DNA of 64,000 nt, taken from Arenicola marina. Lineage: Eukaryota; Annelida; Polychaeta; Arenicolidae. Position numbers and translations under genes: made by a program. This document shows positions 23,986 through 34,782 of the stretch, in pieces (the first letter of the stretch is position 1; each line of letters begins with the position of its first letter). The notes under the pieces are model-generated. The model ran no database searches, was not told the origin of the DNA, and worked only from the letters and a program-made list of their open reading frames with translations. Where the stretch lies: the NCBI GenBank assembly GCA_964019135.1, contig OZ025261.1, forward strand, positions 32,938,738 through 33,002,737, written 5' to 3'.

Positions 23986-24309
23986 CTACTGAATACACTG
24001 CCACGTCATTCGGAGATTTACCACAACACACAGCACCGAATCTGTTTGATACAATAAGGTTGCCCCAGTTCTGTTTTACGGGATTGGGGTAGGCCCTATA
24101 TGGTTTTGAATTCTGATGTCATATTGACAAATCAATAATTACTTTTTGCAAAATGATACCTAGGCAGACCACTAACCAATCCGTTCTTGGAGAATGCGGC
24201 AGACTTCCATCAAGTGTGCAGTATATGCTGAGGTGTATTAAGTATTGGATTAAGTTGGTCTAATGTTAGTCCGCAAGCTTTCCACACTGCTCAATCAGGG
24301 AGTAGGTAA

Positions 24310-24850
24310 TGTTCCAATGTTTTTGGCTTGTGTCAAACAACGTCTGTCAAATATTGCAACACAGGAGTAGTCATCAGCTATTTTCTAAAACAGAAACCTC
24401 GTGCCAATGTAAGACATTACATACACAAGACAAGTTATAAATCAGTTATAATTCAGAGACGTCAAAGATTGCAATGGCAAGTAAGCGCTTTAGTAGTCAC
24501 AATATATCTGTAAAGAAGCTGCGAGGAACTATAGCTCCAGAACTGCCAAGTTCAGTCAAGCCAGATTATCACCGAAGATGAGTTTCATGTTATAATGGAG
24601 TGCACACTGTATATTGACTTATACAGGCGTTACTTACCAGGTTCATGTTCATCTCCTAGATTTGATGTTTGATTTGATAGATTTCAAGTTTCTGTGATAA
24701 GTGATAAATGGCCACAAACAATACTAAAACACTAGAGAATTCGGGTTGTTATATCTATAACATAATCAAATTGAGAAGTAATTTCACCTGACGTATGTAT
24801 ATGCTGTTGTTTTTTTGTACAATAAGAGCCTAATGTCCCTGTATACAATG
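24310..24850 (+). pseudogene. LINE reverse-transcriptase C-terminal fragment
   Basis: The conceptual frame near 24,560-24,660 reads ITEDEFHVIMECTLYIDLYR. This is the C-terminal zinc-knuckle-like signature of several non-LTR retrotransposon proteins (a GR...C..C...EDE.H...C pattern). An upstream frame gives FSSHNISVKKLRGTIAPEL, matching the usual SxHxLxxExGR stretch in a shifted frame. The 5' part is missing and several frame changes are present. It faces the LINE fragment at 25,489-26,205, which has a related domain. The clade is not assigned. Confidence 0.6.
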
Positions 24851-25365
24851 GCAAACTAATGCATATTAAGTTCGAGGCCATATTTCTACACATCTAGGTT
24901 AAACCGGGGGAACAGCCCCTCGGAGAAATCGTGATAAATCGAGACGACTGGGGCAGTTTGAAGATGTCTCAATGGACCAGTGATTGTGTTACATACATCC
25001 AAAGACATAATGTCGCGAAGTGATCGTCATGTGACGTCGCTCTGCTTTGATCATCGGAGATGAAGGGTGAGCTGACACTCGCACGTTGTAGGTCAAAGTC
25101 CCTTTCATGCAGAAGGTGTTGCCCTCTGCCAGTCCAATATACCGACTCAGGCTGGCAAGCATTTATTGACGTCACTGTTGCTTTTATCCAATCATCAATC
25201 ATATGATAAAAAAGGTCCTCCACGTGCGTTATATCCGACAAACAAGTCCGACAAACAAAGCAGCATGTCACTTTCTTGTCAGTTTCAGAGATGAGTACTC
25301 CTCACTTGTACGTACCATGAGCTATGCTTGTCAATTTCATACTCACGATTAACGAAAAAGAACTC
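24850..25365. other. unassigned sequence
   Basis: No recognised gene. The minus-strand 100-codon frame at 24,969-25,271 has no recognisable domain. Confidence 0.4.
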
Positions 25366-25369
25366 AAGC

Positions 25370-25440
25370 ATGGGCGGGGCTTAGCGCGGAGTGTGGGCGG
25401 AGCTTAGCTCGGAGTGTGGGCGGGGCTTAGCTCGGAGTGT
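25370..25440. repeat. 23-24 bp tandem repeat with GC boxes
   Basis: Three copies of GTGGGCGGGGCTTAGCTCGG (about 23-24 bp period). Each contains GGGCGGGGC or GGGCGGAGC, the classical Sp/KLF GC box. No transcription unit is visible beside it. Confidence 0.8.
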
Positions 25441-25488
25441 TGACTGGTGTATTGACTCGTGTGGATGACGCACGTAAAGCCAATTATG

Positions 25489-26205
25489 TTTTTGTTGTTG
25501 TTGTTTATTTCGTGTTCAAGGCCTTCAGGCCCAAATGACAAACATATGTGCATATAACATTTTGTGCAGGAACATTAACAATCAGTGGTGTTGAATCGGA
25601 TCTGATTTTCAACGATATATACAAACATTGCTAGTTTCCGTATGACAGAGATTTCTTTCGTTGACCATAAAATTCTAAAGTTTTCAAAACTTGGCGGATT
25701 CCAGTATACATATTCAATATATTCTTGGCAAATGTCAGTGAACTTGGGGCAGCATAATAGGACATGGTACTCATCTTCAATAATTCTGGTACCTATTTCC
25801 GCGCAATATTTACATAGACGGTTTTCTAGTAGCGTGCCATCTCTGCGACCTAACTCGATGGCGAGCTTATGTGTAGAACATCTGAACCGTGAAAGTGCCT
25901 TTCGTAGTCTTGTGATGCTAACATGGTATATGTACAGTTCAGGTGTCAGTTCATCCTTAAATGTGCAATATATGTTTAATCGGCTCTGATTTCGCGAGAT
26001 CGTTAACCATTCGTCTTTCATTTTATATTGAACCCTCTCATTGAAAACATGGAGAATACTTCGTTCGTCATCGTTTTCTTGATTTAATTAGATGTCATTT
26101 AGTCCGTATTTATTCAGCAGTTCTCTCACTGACGTTACCCAAGTTTTCCTGTTGTGCACATCAAGTTCTTTAAGCATTTCATAGCAACATTTAACATATC
26201 GGTTT
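25489..26205 (-). pseudogene. 5'-truncated LINE, RT C-terminus and 3' tail
   Basis: On the minus strand the frame runs from about 26,200 to 25,575. It starts with CYEMLKELDVHNRKTWVTSV, passes one in-frame TAA, and ends with a domain containing STHKLAIELGRRDG, RLCKYC and IEDEYHVLLCCPKF. These match the C-terminal region of non-LTR reverse transcriptases. The short 3' region has GGCCTGAAGGCCTTGAACAC and an AATAAA-like string, and ends in a (CAA)n tail at 25,489-25,504, as expected for a LINE with a short tandem-repeat tail. Everything upstream is missing, consistent with incomplete reverse transcription. The single longest open part is 148 codons. Confidence 0.85.
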
Positions 26206-26219
26206 TTTTATTATGATAA

Positions 26220-26319
26220 AGAGAATGCCCATGTAACAGTACATTCTTAAAAAAGAATGTACGAGGCGCAAGCCGAGTACATGTCTTTTCAAGAATGAAC
26301 TGTTACACGGGTATTCTCT
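26220..26319. repeat. nested palindrome / long hairpin
   Basis: Arms 26,220-26,247 and 26,292-26,319 are inverted repeats matching at 25 of 28 positions. Inside the left half lies a second, perfect 10-bp inverted repeat (GTACATTCTT, AAAA loop, AAGAATGTAC) at 26,239-26,262. It may be the end of an unidentified transposon. Confidence 0.75.
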
Positions 26320-27315
26320 GACTTAAAGTACGGTCGGTGAGCCTCACGTGGTCCATGTAGCATGAATAAGAGTTCTTTTAAGATGTACATTGCATCTCTC
26401 GCTTCCGAAACCAATAAAATAGCTGACTGAAGTCAGTTCACATTCTATCTGAGAACCCAAGAAATGTATTGTTGTAGCAATGGTAAACTTGAGTCATACG
26501 TGAGCTAAGCTGAAACAGTGGTTCGCCCTGACATGGAGTAAACGTCAGACGCTGCAGCAGATTGCAAGAATGAAGTGTTTCGCATCAAGGCGCGTAGGCT
26601 ACTTCGCATGAATTATGTGTCATTATACAGTTGATAATGGTCATTTGAATGTGGAATATGATACAATCGTTCAAATTATTGGATACTGAAAGGATATGAT
26701 ACGCAGCAATGTTGCCATGGTGTTTGAAACAAGTAACACCCAGTGCGTTGTTGATGGATAGGATACGCTTTGCAAACTGAGTTTCGTGGGATTCACGAAG
26801 AAAAATTCTAGTGTTATTATAGGATATAAGGAAATGTCGGTATGTATTTTTCATATGAATTACATATGATCTCAAATTTAGTTTCTAAAAGTGGATTTTG
26901 TCATCTACGCTTGTGAGCTTCTTTACGCTCGACATTTGTATGTATGTTTTTGCCGGGGCTTCCATCGGGCGTCAAGCTTCCAGTTCATCATCCATTTTGG
27001 TTGCGACCTGTTTCAAACAAGCTCACTTATTGCGCATAATTAGTATTGACTGCGATTGTCGATTTCGTAACAGAAGGTCCATTGTTCAACAGAAAAAATT
27101 GTTTGGTCTCCTTGGGTCAATCGCAATTGATTAACTCGCTAAAACAGTACATTCGTGAAAATTAATGTACCGTTTAAACAATAGAATGACGTCATAGCAG
27201 TACTTCAAAAGAAGGCCCGGTCCAAATCCATAGCACTAAATCATCTGCTGGCATGGCAGCCCCAAAGACATGGCGGTCACCATCTCGTTTATAAATGTTA
27301 CCTAGCATTTCATAT
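26320..27315. other. unassigned sequence
   Basis: No gene recognised. A second AACAGTACATTC...AATGTAC hairpin lies at 27,145-27,170, echoing the palindrome at 26,239, so the roughly 900 bp between could be one element. Confidence 0.4.
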
Positions 27316-27330
27316 TCTAACAGCTGAAAG

Positions 27331-27535
27331 TGGCCACCTGGGAGCCTAACCGCATGTGGGTCGGTGGTTCGAGCCCCCCTGTGGCCATGTCTGTGTGGTC
27401 GCAGGATAAAGATCCCATGTCCTTATTCGCAAAGAGTAGGGGGTTATCCCCTGGAACATGTCTCCACTCTTCTCTTCCTTATCACACGATGCGATATGAC
27501 CAAAATTGGTTAAAGCGTGTGGAATATACAACCAA
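27331..27535 (+). mobile_element. 5'-truncated tRNA-SINE with 15-bp target duplication
   Basis: Same family as the SINEs at 35,942 and 39,969. It begins at TGGCCACCTGGGAGCC, so the A box is missing, keeps the B box (GGTTCGAGCCC), then GTGGCCATGTCTGTGTGGTC and the AAAGTGTAGGGG-like body. The flanks are perfect 15-bp direct repeats TCTAACAGCTGAAAG (27,316-27,330 and 27,536-27,550). Five-prime truncation plus a long target duplication is the hallmark of LINE-driven target-primed insertion. Confidence 0.9.
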
Positions 27536-27741
27536 TCTAACAGCTGAAAGTAACCCTGGGTAGCTTTGGGTAGCGGTAATTGCTGATTGCACAGTATATA
27601 CAACTGGTTGGTCGATGGATTTGCAACTTGTTTTGTTATAATTTGAATCCGTTATGTTGTTTCAGTTATTTCGCAACATTTAACCTTAAGCCAGAATAAG
27701 CATCAGAAGAACAAGAGCCGAAATCAGCCGGAGGCTGAGGC

Positions 27742-29908
27742 TTACTGACAGAAGTGATTTTGTTACAGACGATCAGGAGAATTCATTTGCTAAATTATGA
27801 TCCTATTTGGTCTAAATAGGGGCTGTAGCGGTCAATGAAGCTTCAAATAACTCATACAAACGAGCATTTTAGCCCACAATCGCATCTACACGGGGCAAAA
27901 CTGAGAAAATCGAAAGTGCCTTGAGTCCATTTCCCCATTCTCTCATCATTGGCGACCGAGCCAGGGGGGCCCCCTTTGTGGGGCGCCATGGTGCCCAGGG
28001 TAAGGGCAATACGTCAATTGTGAGCACAGGTGTGTTCATGTATAGTTCAGCCCTACTAAGTACCGTAACAATCGCAGCTCTAACTTGCTTTCCTGATTTT
28101 TGACAAATTTTCTTATTTGGCCAGAATCTCTATACTTTATCATTGGGCTCAGTTCCGTTGCCATGAAACGTCATCGCGACGTCACATGACGTCACTGACG
28201 CTTACCAAATTGGCTTCTAGCATTTGACGTTACATACTCATGAACTTATAGTGATATTACTTAGTGGTTAAATAGGTGAAAATGAAACGATTTCACAATT
28301 TCGTCGGGTAACAAAAAAAAAGATACGCACGGAAACATTTGTGCGTGGATATAAGGTACAGCGCCAAATCAACCGGTAGTCGCTATGAGGTATAATAGTC
28401 GAGTAATAGAGGTTATAAAATTATGACGTCATGACGTCATGGTGACGTCATGGCATGACGCACGGCAACGTTCAAATATCTAGACACAAACATTTGTGCC
28501 CTCAATCCAAAACGTTGATTAGAACGGCGGTAGGACTGTTTGTCGTTCAAATATATCTTCACCTAATGACCGAAAATTGCTATTCTTCATCATTACGGGT
28601 AAATGAAAAACGAGCAGACGAAAAAAGGATTCTGCAGCTAAGATGTAAAGGATAATAATGCTTTTCTGCCAATAGTAATCTGGAGACATATATTCCCTAC
28701 CATTATACGCAAAGATGGAAGGCCTAGCTAGTTTTTCCGATTTTTTACGAATTTTCTAAGTTAGAGGGAATTTGTATACTTTATCATTGGGAAAATCTTC
28801 GGTTTCCATGGAAACGAAACTGAGACACGCGTTTGCCGTCAACCTACCCTGAGTCTCTTGTACTCGTCCACATCTCGCACGGTGGTAAAGCAAAGTGAGA
28901 TCGCTCAAACGGAAGTACGTCATATTGAAGGAAGTTTGATTATCTCCATAGGGTCCCATGTTAAACGCGTTCGACTATATACCAAAAAGTTACAGAGCTA
29001 TGTCGCCGTGTTTATAGTTAATGGCTTATCCTACTACTATCCTGCAACTGCAAGTATAGAGCGATGGCTTTAATAGGACGCTCATGGGTGCCCCTGCAAG
29101 CCCCAAAAATCCCTATCTTTCACAATGGGAAAAATTTCAAAAAAATCCTGTGACGTCAGTTCCTGTTCGAATTCCATCTAATAAGGATCATGGCTACTGG
29201 GTACCATGTTTAACCAAAGGAAAAATCCCGAAACTGTTTGATGAAGCCACCGATGAAATACGGGGCGAACAAATTTCCCCAGCCTGAGAGATTGAGGGCT
29301 TTAACATTGGAGGTCCCATAGGGAATTGCCGTTACCCCTGGAACCGGAAGTAAGATAGGAACATACTATTTTTATGATGCAGACAAACATCAGACCCCAT
29401 TTCCTACAAAATGACGCCACTTCCGATTTTTTATCATTTTTTGCCGATTTTTGACGATTTTTTTAATGTACCGAAAGTGACGTCATCGTGACGTCATATG
29501 ACGTACCCGAAAAATCTCAGATTTCACAGAGGCTATTCTCATTCATATTTCTATGGCAGGCCGGAATACCAGAGTGATCTCTTTAATTTAAGTTGGTGAA
29601 ACCGCAGAAAAACGGTTCAAGGTCATCTTTTGCGTTTTTCAGAAAACTCTCTAGGTGTAATATTAACGGAGATAAAGGCGTTCTTAATTTTTTTTTTCAA
29701 AAAATCGCTGTGACCTTGATCTTTGACCTACATATGCCAATAACGAACTTAGCCGAGCTATTTCAGATATCTATCAGTCTGACAACCGTAACTGTTACCA
29801 TGCGCCCTAGACCTTGATGACAAACATATTAACAAACATATAAATAAATAAATTTACAAACCGAGCTGAGCAGTATACTGACAGAAGTCTTTAGACTTCT
29901 GTCAGTAA
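27742..29908. mobile_element. candidate inverted-repeat transposon with TTACTGACAGAAGT ends
   Basis: TTACTGACAGAAGT at 27,742-27,755 is matched by its exact reverse complement at 29,895-29,908, giving a 2.17-kb element with TTA/TAA at its outer edges. Just inside the right end, 29,877-29,906 is a perfect 14-bp hairpin of the same motif. The interior holds at least eight TGACGTCA palindromes or close variants and repeated TATACTTTATCATTGGG strings (about 28,130 and 28,770). No transposase frame is visible, so it would be non-autonomous. Alternatively, two smaller elements may abut. Confidence 0.5.
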
Positions 29909-30085
29909 TAAGAAACATGCAGAGCTTGCCGCAGTCGTTACATCGATGTTCTGTCGTATGGTCCTCACTATTACTGAGTTTTGACGGATACAACTATACT
30001 GTGTCATTATTTGACTCTTATTTATCTTGCACATACAGCGTCCCATTCCGTAAAGTCTCACATATCGACGTTGGCTGTTCATAAC
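29909..30085 (-). pseudogene. LINE-type zinc-finger fragment EHRCNDCGKLC
   Basis: On the minus strand one frame reads EHRCNDCGKLC at about 29,910-29,945. The same motif (HRCDDCGNLCPSQIGFFSH) occurs on the minus strand at about 45,110-45,180. A CxxCGxxCxSxIGxxSH finger is found near the C-terminus of some LINE proteins. This piece is short and broken and abuts the 45-bp array. Confidence 0.45.
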
Positions 30086-30109
30086 TTATAAACGCATTGG
30101 AAGTGTGGG

Positions 30110-33100
30110 CAGCACCTCACCCTACCCTATCAACAACCCTACCCCCATCCTCGCCCAAACTTCACCCTACCCCTACCTCCATCCTACCCCCATCCTCGCC
30201 CAACTTTCACCCCGCCCCTACCTCCATCCTACCCCCATCCCCGCCCAACCTTCACCCCACCCCTACCTCCATCCTACCCCGATCCTCGCCCAACCTTCAC
30301 CCCACCCCTACCTCCATCCTACCCCCATCCCCGCCCAACCTTCACCCCACCCCTACCTCCATCCTACCCCATCCTCGCCCAACCTTCACACCGCCCCTAC
30401 CTCCATCCTACCCCCATCCCCGCCCAACCTTTACCCCACCCCTACCTCCATCCTACCCCCATCCCCGCCCAACCTTCACCCCACCCCTACCTCCATCCCA
30501 CCCCCATCCTCGCCCAACCTTCACCCCACCCCTACCTCCATCCTACCCCCATCCCCGCCCAACCTTTACCCCACCCCTACCTCCATCCTACCCCCATCCC
30601 CGCCCAACCTTCACCCTACCCCTACCTCCATCCTACCCCCATCCTCGCCCATCCTTCACCCCACCCCAACCTGCATCCTACCCCCATCCTCGCCCAACCT
30701 TCACCCCACCCCTTCCTCCACCCCATCCCCATCCTCGCCCAACCTTCACCCCACCCCTACCTCCATCCTACCCCCATCCCCGCCCAACCTTCACCCCACC
30801 CCTACCTCCATCCTACCCCCATCCCCGCCCAACCTTCACCCCACCCCTACCTCCACCCCATCCCCATCCTCGCCCAACCTTCACCCCACCCCTACCTCCA
30901 TCCTACCCCCATCCCCGCCCAACCTTCACCCCACCCCTACCTCCACCCCATCCCCATCCTCGCCCAACCTTCACCCAACCCCTTCCTCCATCCTACCCCC
31001 ATCCCCGCCCAACCTTTACCCCAACCCTACCTCCACCCCATCCCCATCCTCGCCCAACCTTCACCCCACCCCTACCTCCATCCTACCCCCATCCCCGCCC
31101 AACCTTCACCCCACCCCTACCTCCACCCCATCCCCATCCTCGCCCAACCTTCACCCCACCCCTTCCTCCATCCTACCCCCATCCTCGCCCAACCTTCACC
31201 TCACCCTTACCTCCATCCTACCCCCATCCTCGCCCAACGTTCACCCCACCCCTACCTCCATCCTACCCCCATCCTCGCCCAACCTTCACCCCACCTCTAC
31301 CTCCATCCTACCCCCATCCTCGCCCAACCTTCACCCCACCCCTACCTCCATCCTACCCCCATCCTCGCCCAACCTTCTCCCCACCCCTACCTCCATCCTA
31401 CCCCCATCCTCGCCCAACCTTCATCCCGCCCCTACCTCCATCCTACCCCCATCCCCGCCCAACCTTTACCCCACCCCTCCCTCCATCCTACCCCCATCCC
31501 CGCCCAACCTTCACCCCACCCCTACCTCCATCCTACCCCCATCCTCGCCCAACCTTCACCCCACCCCTACCTCCATCCTACCCCCATCCCCGCCCAACCT
31601 TCACCCCACCCCTACCTCCATCCCACCCCCATCCTCGCCCAACCTTCACCCCACCCCTTCCTCCATCCTACCCCCATCCCCGCCCAACCTTCACCCCACC
31701 CCTACCTCCATCCTACCCCCATCCTCGCCCAACCTTCACCCCACCCCAACCTGCATCCTACCCCCATCCCCGCCCAACCTTCACCCCACCCCTACCTCCA
31801 TCCCACCCCCATCCTCGCCCAACCTTCACCCCACCCCTTCCTCCATCCTACCCCCATCCCCGCCCAACCTTCACCCCACCCCTACCTCCATCCTACCCCC
31901 ATCCTCGCCCAACATTCACCCCACCCCAACCTGCATCCTACCCCCATCCCCGCCCAACCTTCACCCCACCCCAACCTGCATCCTACCCCCATCCTCGCCG
32001 AACCTTCACCCCACCCTTACCTCCATCCTACCCCCATCCTCGCCCAACCTTCACCCCACCCCAACCTGTATCCTACCCCCATCCTCGCCCAACCTTCACC
32101 CCACCCCTACCTCCATCCTACTCCCATCCTCGCCCAACCTTCACCCCACCCCTACCTCCACCCCATCCCCATCCTCGCCCAACCTTCACCCCACCCCTAC
32201 CTCCATCCTACCCCCATCCTCGCCCAAACTTCACTCCACCCCTACCTCCATCCTACCCCCATCCTCGCCCAATCTTCACCCCACCCCTACCTCCATCCTA
32301 CCCCCATCCTCGCCCAACCTTCACCCCACCCCTACCTCCATCCTACTCCCATCCTCGCCCAACCTTCACCCCACCCCTACCTCCATCCTACCCCCATCCT
32401 CGCCCAACCTTCACCCCACCCCTTCGTCCACCCCATCCCCATCCTCGCCCAACCTTCACCCCACCCCTATCTCCATCCTACCCCCATCCTCGCCCAACCT
32501 TCACCCCACCCCTACCTCCATCCTACCCCCATCCTCGCCCAACCTTCACCCCACCCCTACCTCCATCCTACCCCCATCCTCGCCCAACCTTCACCCCACC
32601 CCTTCCTCCACCCCATCCCCATCCTCGCCCAACCTTCACCCCACCCCTATCTCCATCCTACCCCCATCCTCGCCCAACCTTCACCCCACCCCTACCTCCA
32701 TCCTACCCCCATCCTCGCCCAACCTTCACCCCACCCCTACCTCCATCCTACCCCCATCCTCGCCCAACCTTCACCCCACCCCTACCTCCATCCTACCCCC
32801 ATCCTCGCCCAACCTTCACCCCACCCCTACCTCCATCCTACCCCCATCCTCGCCCAATCTTCACCCCACCCTTCCTCCATCCTACCCCCATCCTCGCCCA
32901 ACCTTCACCCCACCCCTACCTCCATCCTACTCCCATCCTCGCCCAACCTTCACCCCACCCCTACCTCCATCCTACCCCCATCCTCGCCCAACCTTCACCC
33001 CACCCCTTCCTCCACCCCATCCCCATCCTCGCCCAACCTTCACCCCACCCCTACCTCCATCCTACTCCCATCCTCGCCCAACCTTCACCCCACCCCTACC

Positions 33101-33530
33101 TCCATCCTACCCCCATCCTCGCCCAACCTTCACCCCACCCCTTCCTCCACCCCATCCCCATCCTCGCCCAACCTTCACCCCACCCCTATCTCCATCCTAC
33201 CCCCATCCTCGCCCAACCTTCACCCCACCCCTTCCTCCACCCCATCCCCATCCTCGCCCAACCTTCACCCCACCCCTACCTCCACCCCATCCCCATCCTC
33301 GCCCAACCTTCACCCCACCCCTATCTCCATCCTACCCCCATCCTCGCCCAATCTTCACCCCACCCCTACCTCCATCCTACCCCCATCCTCGCCCAACCTT
33401 CACCCCACCCCTACCTCCATCCTACTCCCATCCTCGCCCAACCTTCACCCCACCCCTACCTCCATCCTACTCCCATCCTCGCCCAATCTTCACCCCACCC
33501 CTACCTCCACCCCATCCCCATCCTTACCTC
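30110..33530. repeat. 45-bp C-rich minisatellite, about 76 copies
   Basis: Unit CCAACCTTCACCCCACCCCT followed by ACCTCCATCCTACCCCCATC and CTCGC, 45 bp. Since 45 is divisible by three and C-rich DNA lacks stops, all three forward frames stay open. Two give proteins of 1,232 and 1,155 residues (15-residue units PTFTPPLPPSYPHPR and PNLHPTPTSILPPSS). A 1-bp shorter unit near 32,870 shifts the frames with no effect on openness. Unit variants (CATCCT/CACCCC, CTACCC/CTACTC, CCAACCTGC) recur in runs, showing block duplication. There is no start context, signal peptide or non-repetitive domain, so I call it non-coding. Confidence 0.93.
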
Positions 33531-34045
33531 CTTCCTCGCGCGGCTTCCTCACGATGTCCGCTGTACGCCTGATTGGCGTGTAGCTGATACCGCGACACAA
33601 GTTATAAACGCATTGGAAGTGGGGGCACCACCCTGCACCACCCTGCACCACCCTGCCCCACCCCACCCCGACCCTACATCCATCCCCTCGACATCCGTCC
33701 CCATCATACCTCCACCTAATACCACCACGCCCCTCCCCTCCCCTCCCCCATCTCTGCACTCATCGCCACACCTACCTCCACCACTGGACCCCTAACGCAC
33801 CCCCCCCCCCACCCCGCACTCCTACCCCTAATCTCTCCTGGTGACGTCCTCACCGCTACCCTCACCTCCACCCCTCCACCCCTACGCCCACCCCACCCCA
33901 TATCTTTGCCGGTCACTCGATATCACGAGCGCGCACCTCCGTTCATCATATAGTATAATCAGTACTGCGTCCGTCACGGCGGCACGCGGGATGATATACC
34001 CACGAGCTCGATATGACCCATGCCAGGAGAACACACGACTCACAA
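33531..34045. other. C-rich flank with duplicated array edge
   Basis: TTATAAACGCATTGGAAGTG at 33,602-33,621 also occurs at the left edge of the 45-bp array (about 30,088-30,107). It is followed here by three CACCCTGCAC units and more C-rich DNA to about 33,900. No gene seen. Confidence 0.75.
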
Positions 34046-34135
34046 GATCAAACTCCCAATCGCTAGGCGGCGATACGCAAGCGCCGCTTATACAAGTTCC
34101 CGTTCGCTAGGTGGCGCTACGCTATCGCCGCTTAT
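34046..34135. repeat. two-copy repeat with CTCF-like cores
   Basis: Two tandem copies of about 46 bp, both with CGCTAGGYGGCG and CGCCGCTTATAC. The second copy contains CGCTAGGTGGCGCT (34,105-34,118), close to the AGGTGGCGC core reported for CTCF in flies. Binding is inference. Confidence 0.55.
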
Positions 34136-34704
34136 ACCGTTGCTGTGGGTCGGGGGGAAATTTCAAAAATTCTAGAAAAAGTCAAATCGGCTGTAATTTG
34201 TTGCAACATTATAATTTTTAAGAATTAAACATGAACTAACGAGCTCTGTTTATTTTATACAGCAAAATGCATGTTATACCTTTTTTAAAGTTATAATTGA
34301 GATTGAACTCTTTCTTATCATCACCTGATACCATGTGTTATTAGACTGAGGCTAGCAAGAGAGTATGCGAATGCATTGAGGCAGTAGGCGACAACAGAGA
34401 TATAATTTAGCCCTAGTCGAAGGCAGCGAATGTAACAATATATCATTGGAAGAAAACGCGCGTCACTCTAGCGAGCTGACTACTAATGTACATGGGTTAT
34501 GTGTATCATATCACAGAGAGAGTCATGTTTAATGAAGGCTGACCGTATACTCACGGGGTATAAACCTATCGACCGTTCAAACAGACGATGATAGATATGC
34601 TGCGAGTTGCTGATGATGAATGTGATAAATGAAAAAAAAGTGACATCAGTGGATTGACACAAATATCAATTACTGACGGAGCACTGGCAGATTTCGCTTT
34701 TGGT
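34136..34704. other. unassigned sequence with a possible splice donor
   Basis: No recognised coding region. GTAAGT at 34,705-34,710 is a strong donor sequence and could end an upstream exon. The frame that would join the Cys-rich downstream frame carries a TGA 38 bases before this donor. Confidence 0.35.
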
Positions 34705-34782
34705 GTAAGTAATTCCATATTTTCAACATGTTATCTTTACTCAATTATTTTCTTGTATTGGTCAAATACGCTGTAATCCTAT

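Larger units (their letters stand above)
22005..24035 (+). repeat. segmental duplication, copy 2
   Basis: Tandem paralogue of 11,895-22,004, in the same orientation and order. It starts with GATGCTAGAAGCCAC and ends near the ACAACACACAGCA string, which matches ATTACACACAACA in copy 1. It differs by having a single satellite monomer, no telomere-like insert, an apparently intact SINE head, a longer purine tract and a MITE insertion. Confidence 0.8.

Noticed and set aside
30097-33795. 1,232- and 1,155-residue proline-rich proteins
   Set aside because: Both come from a 45-bp C-rich repeat open in all three forward frames; no start context, signal peptide or unique domain.
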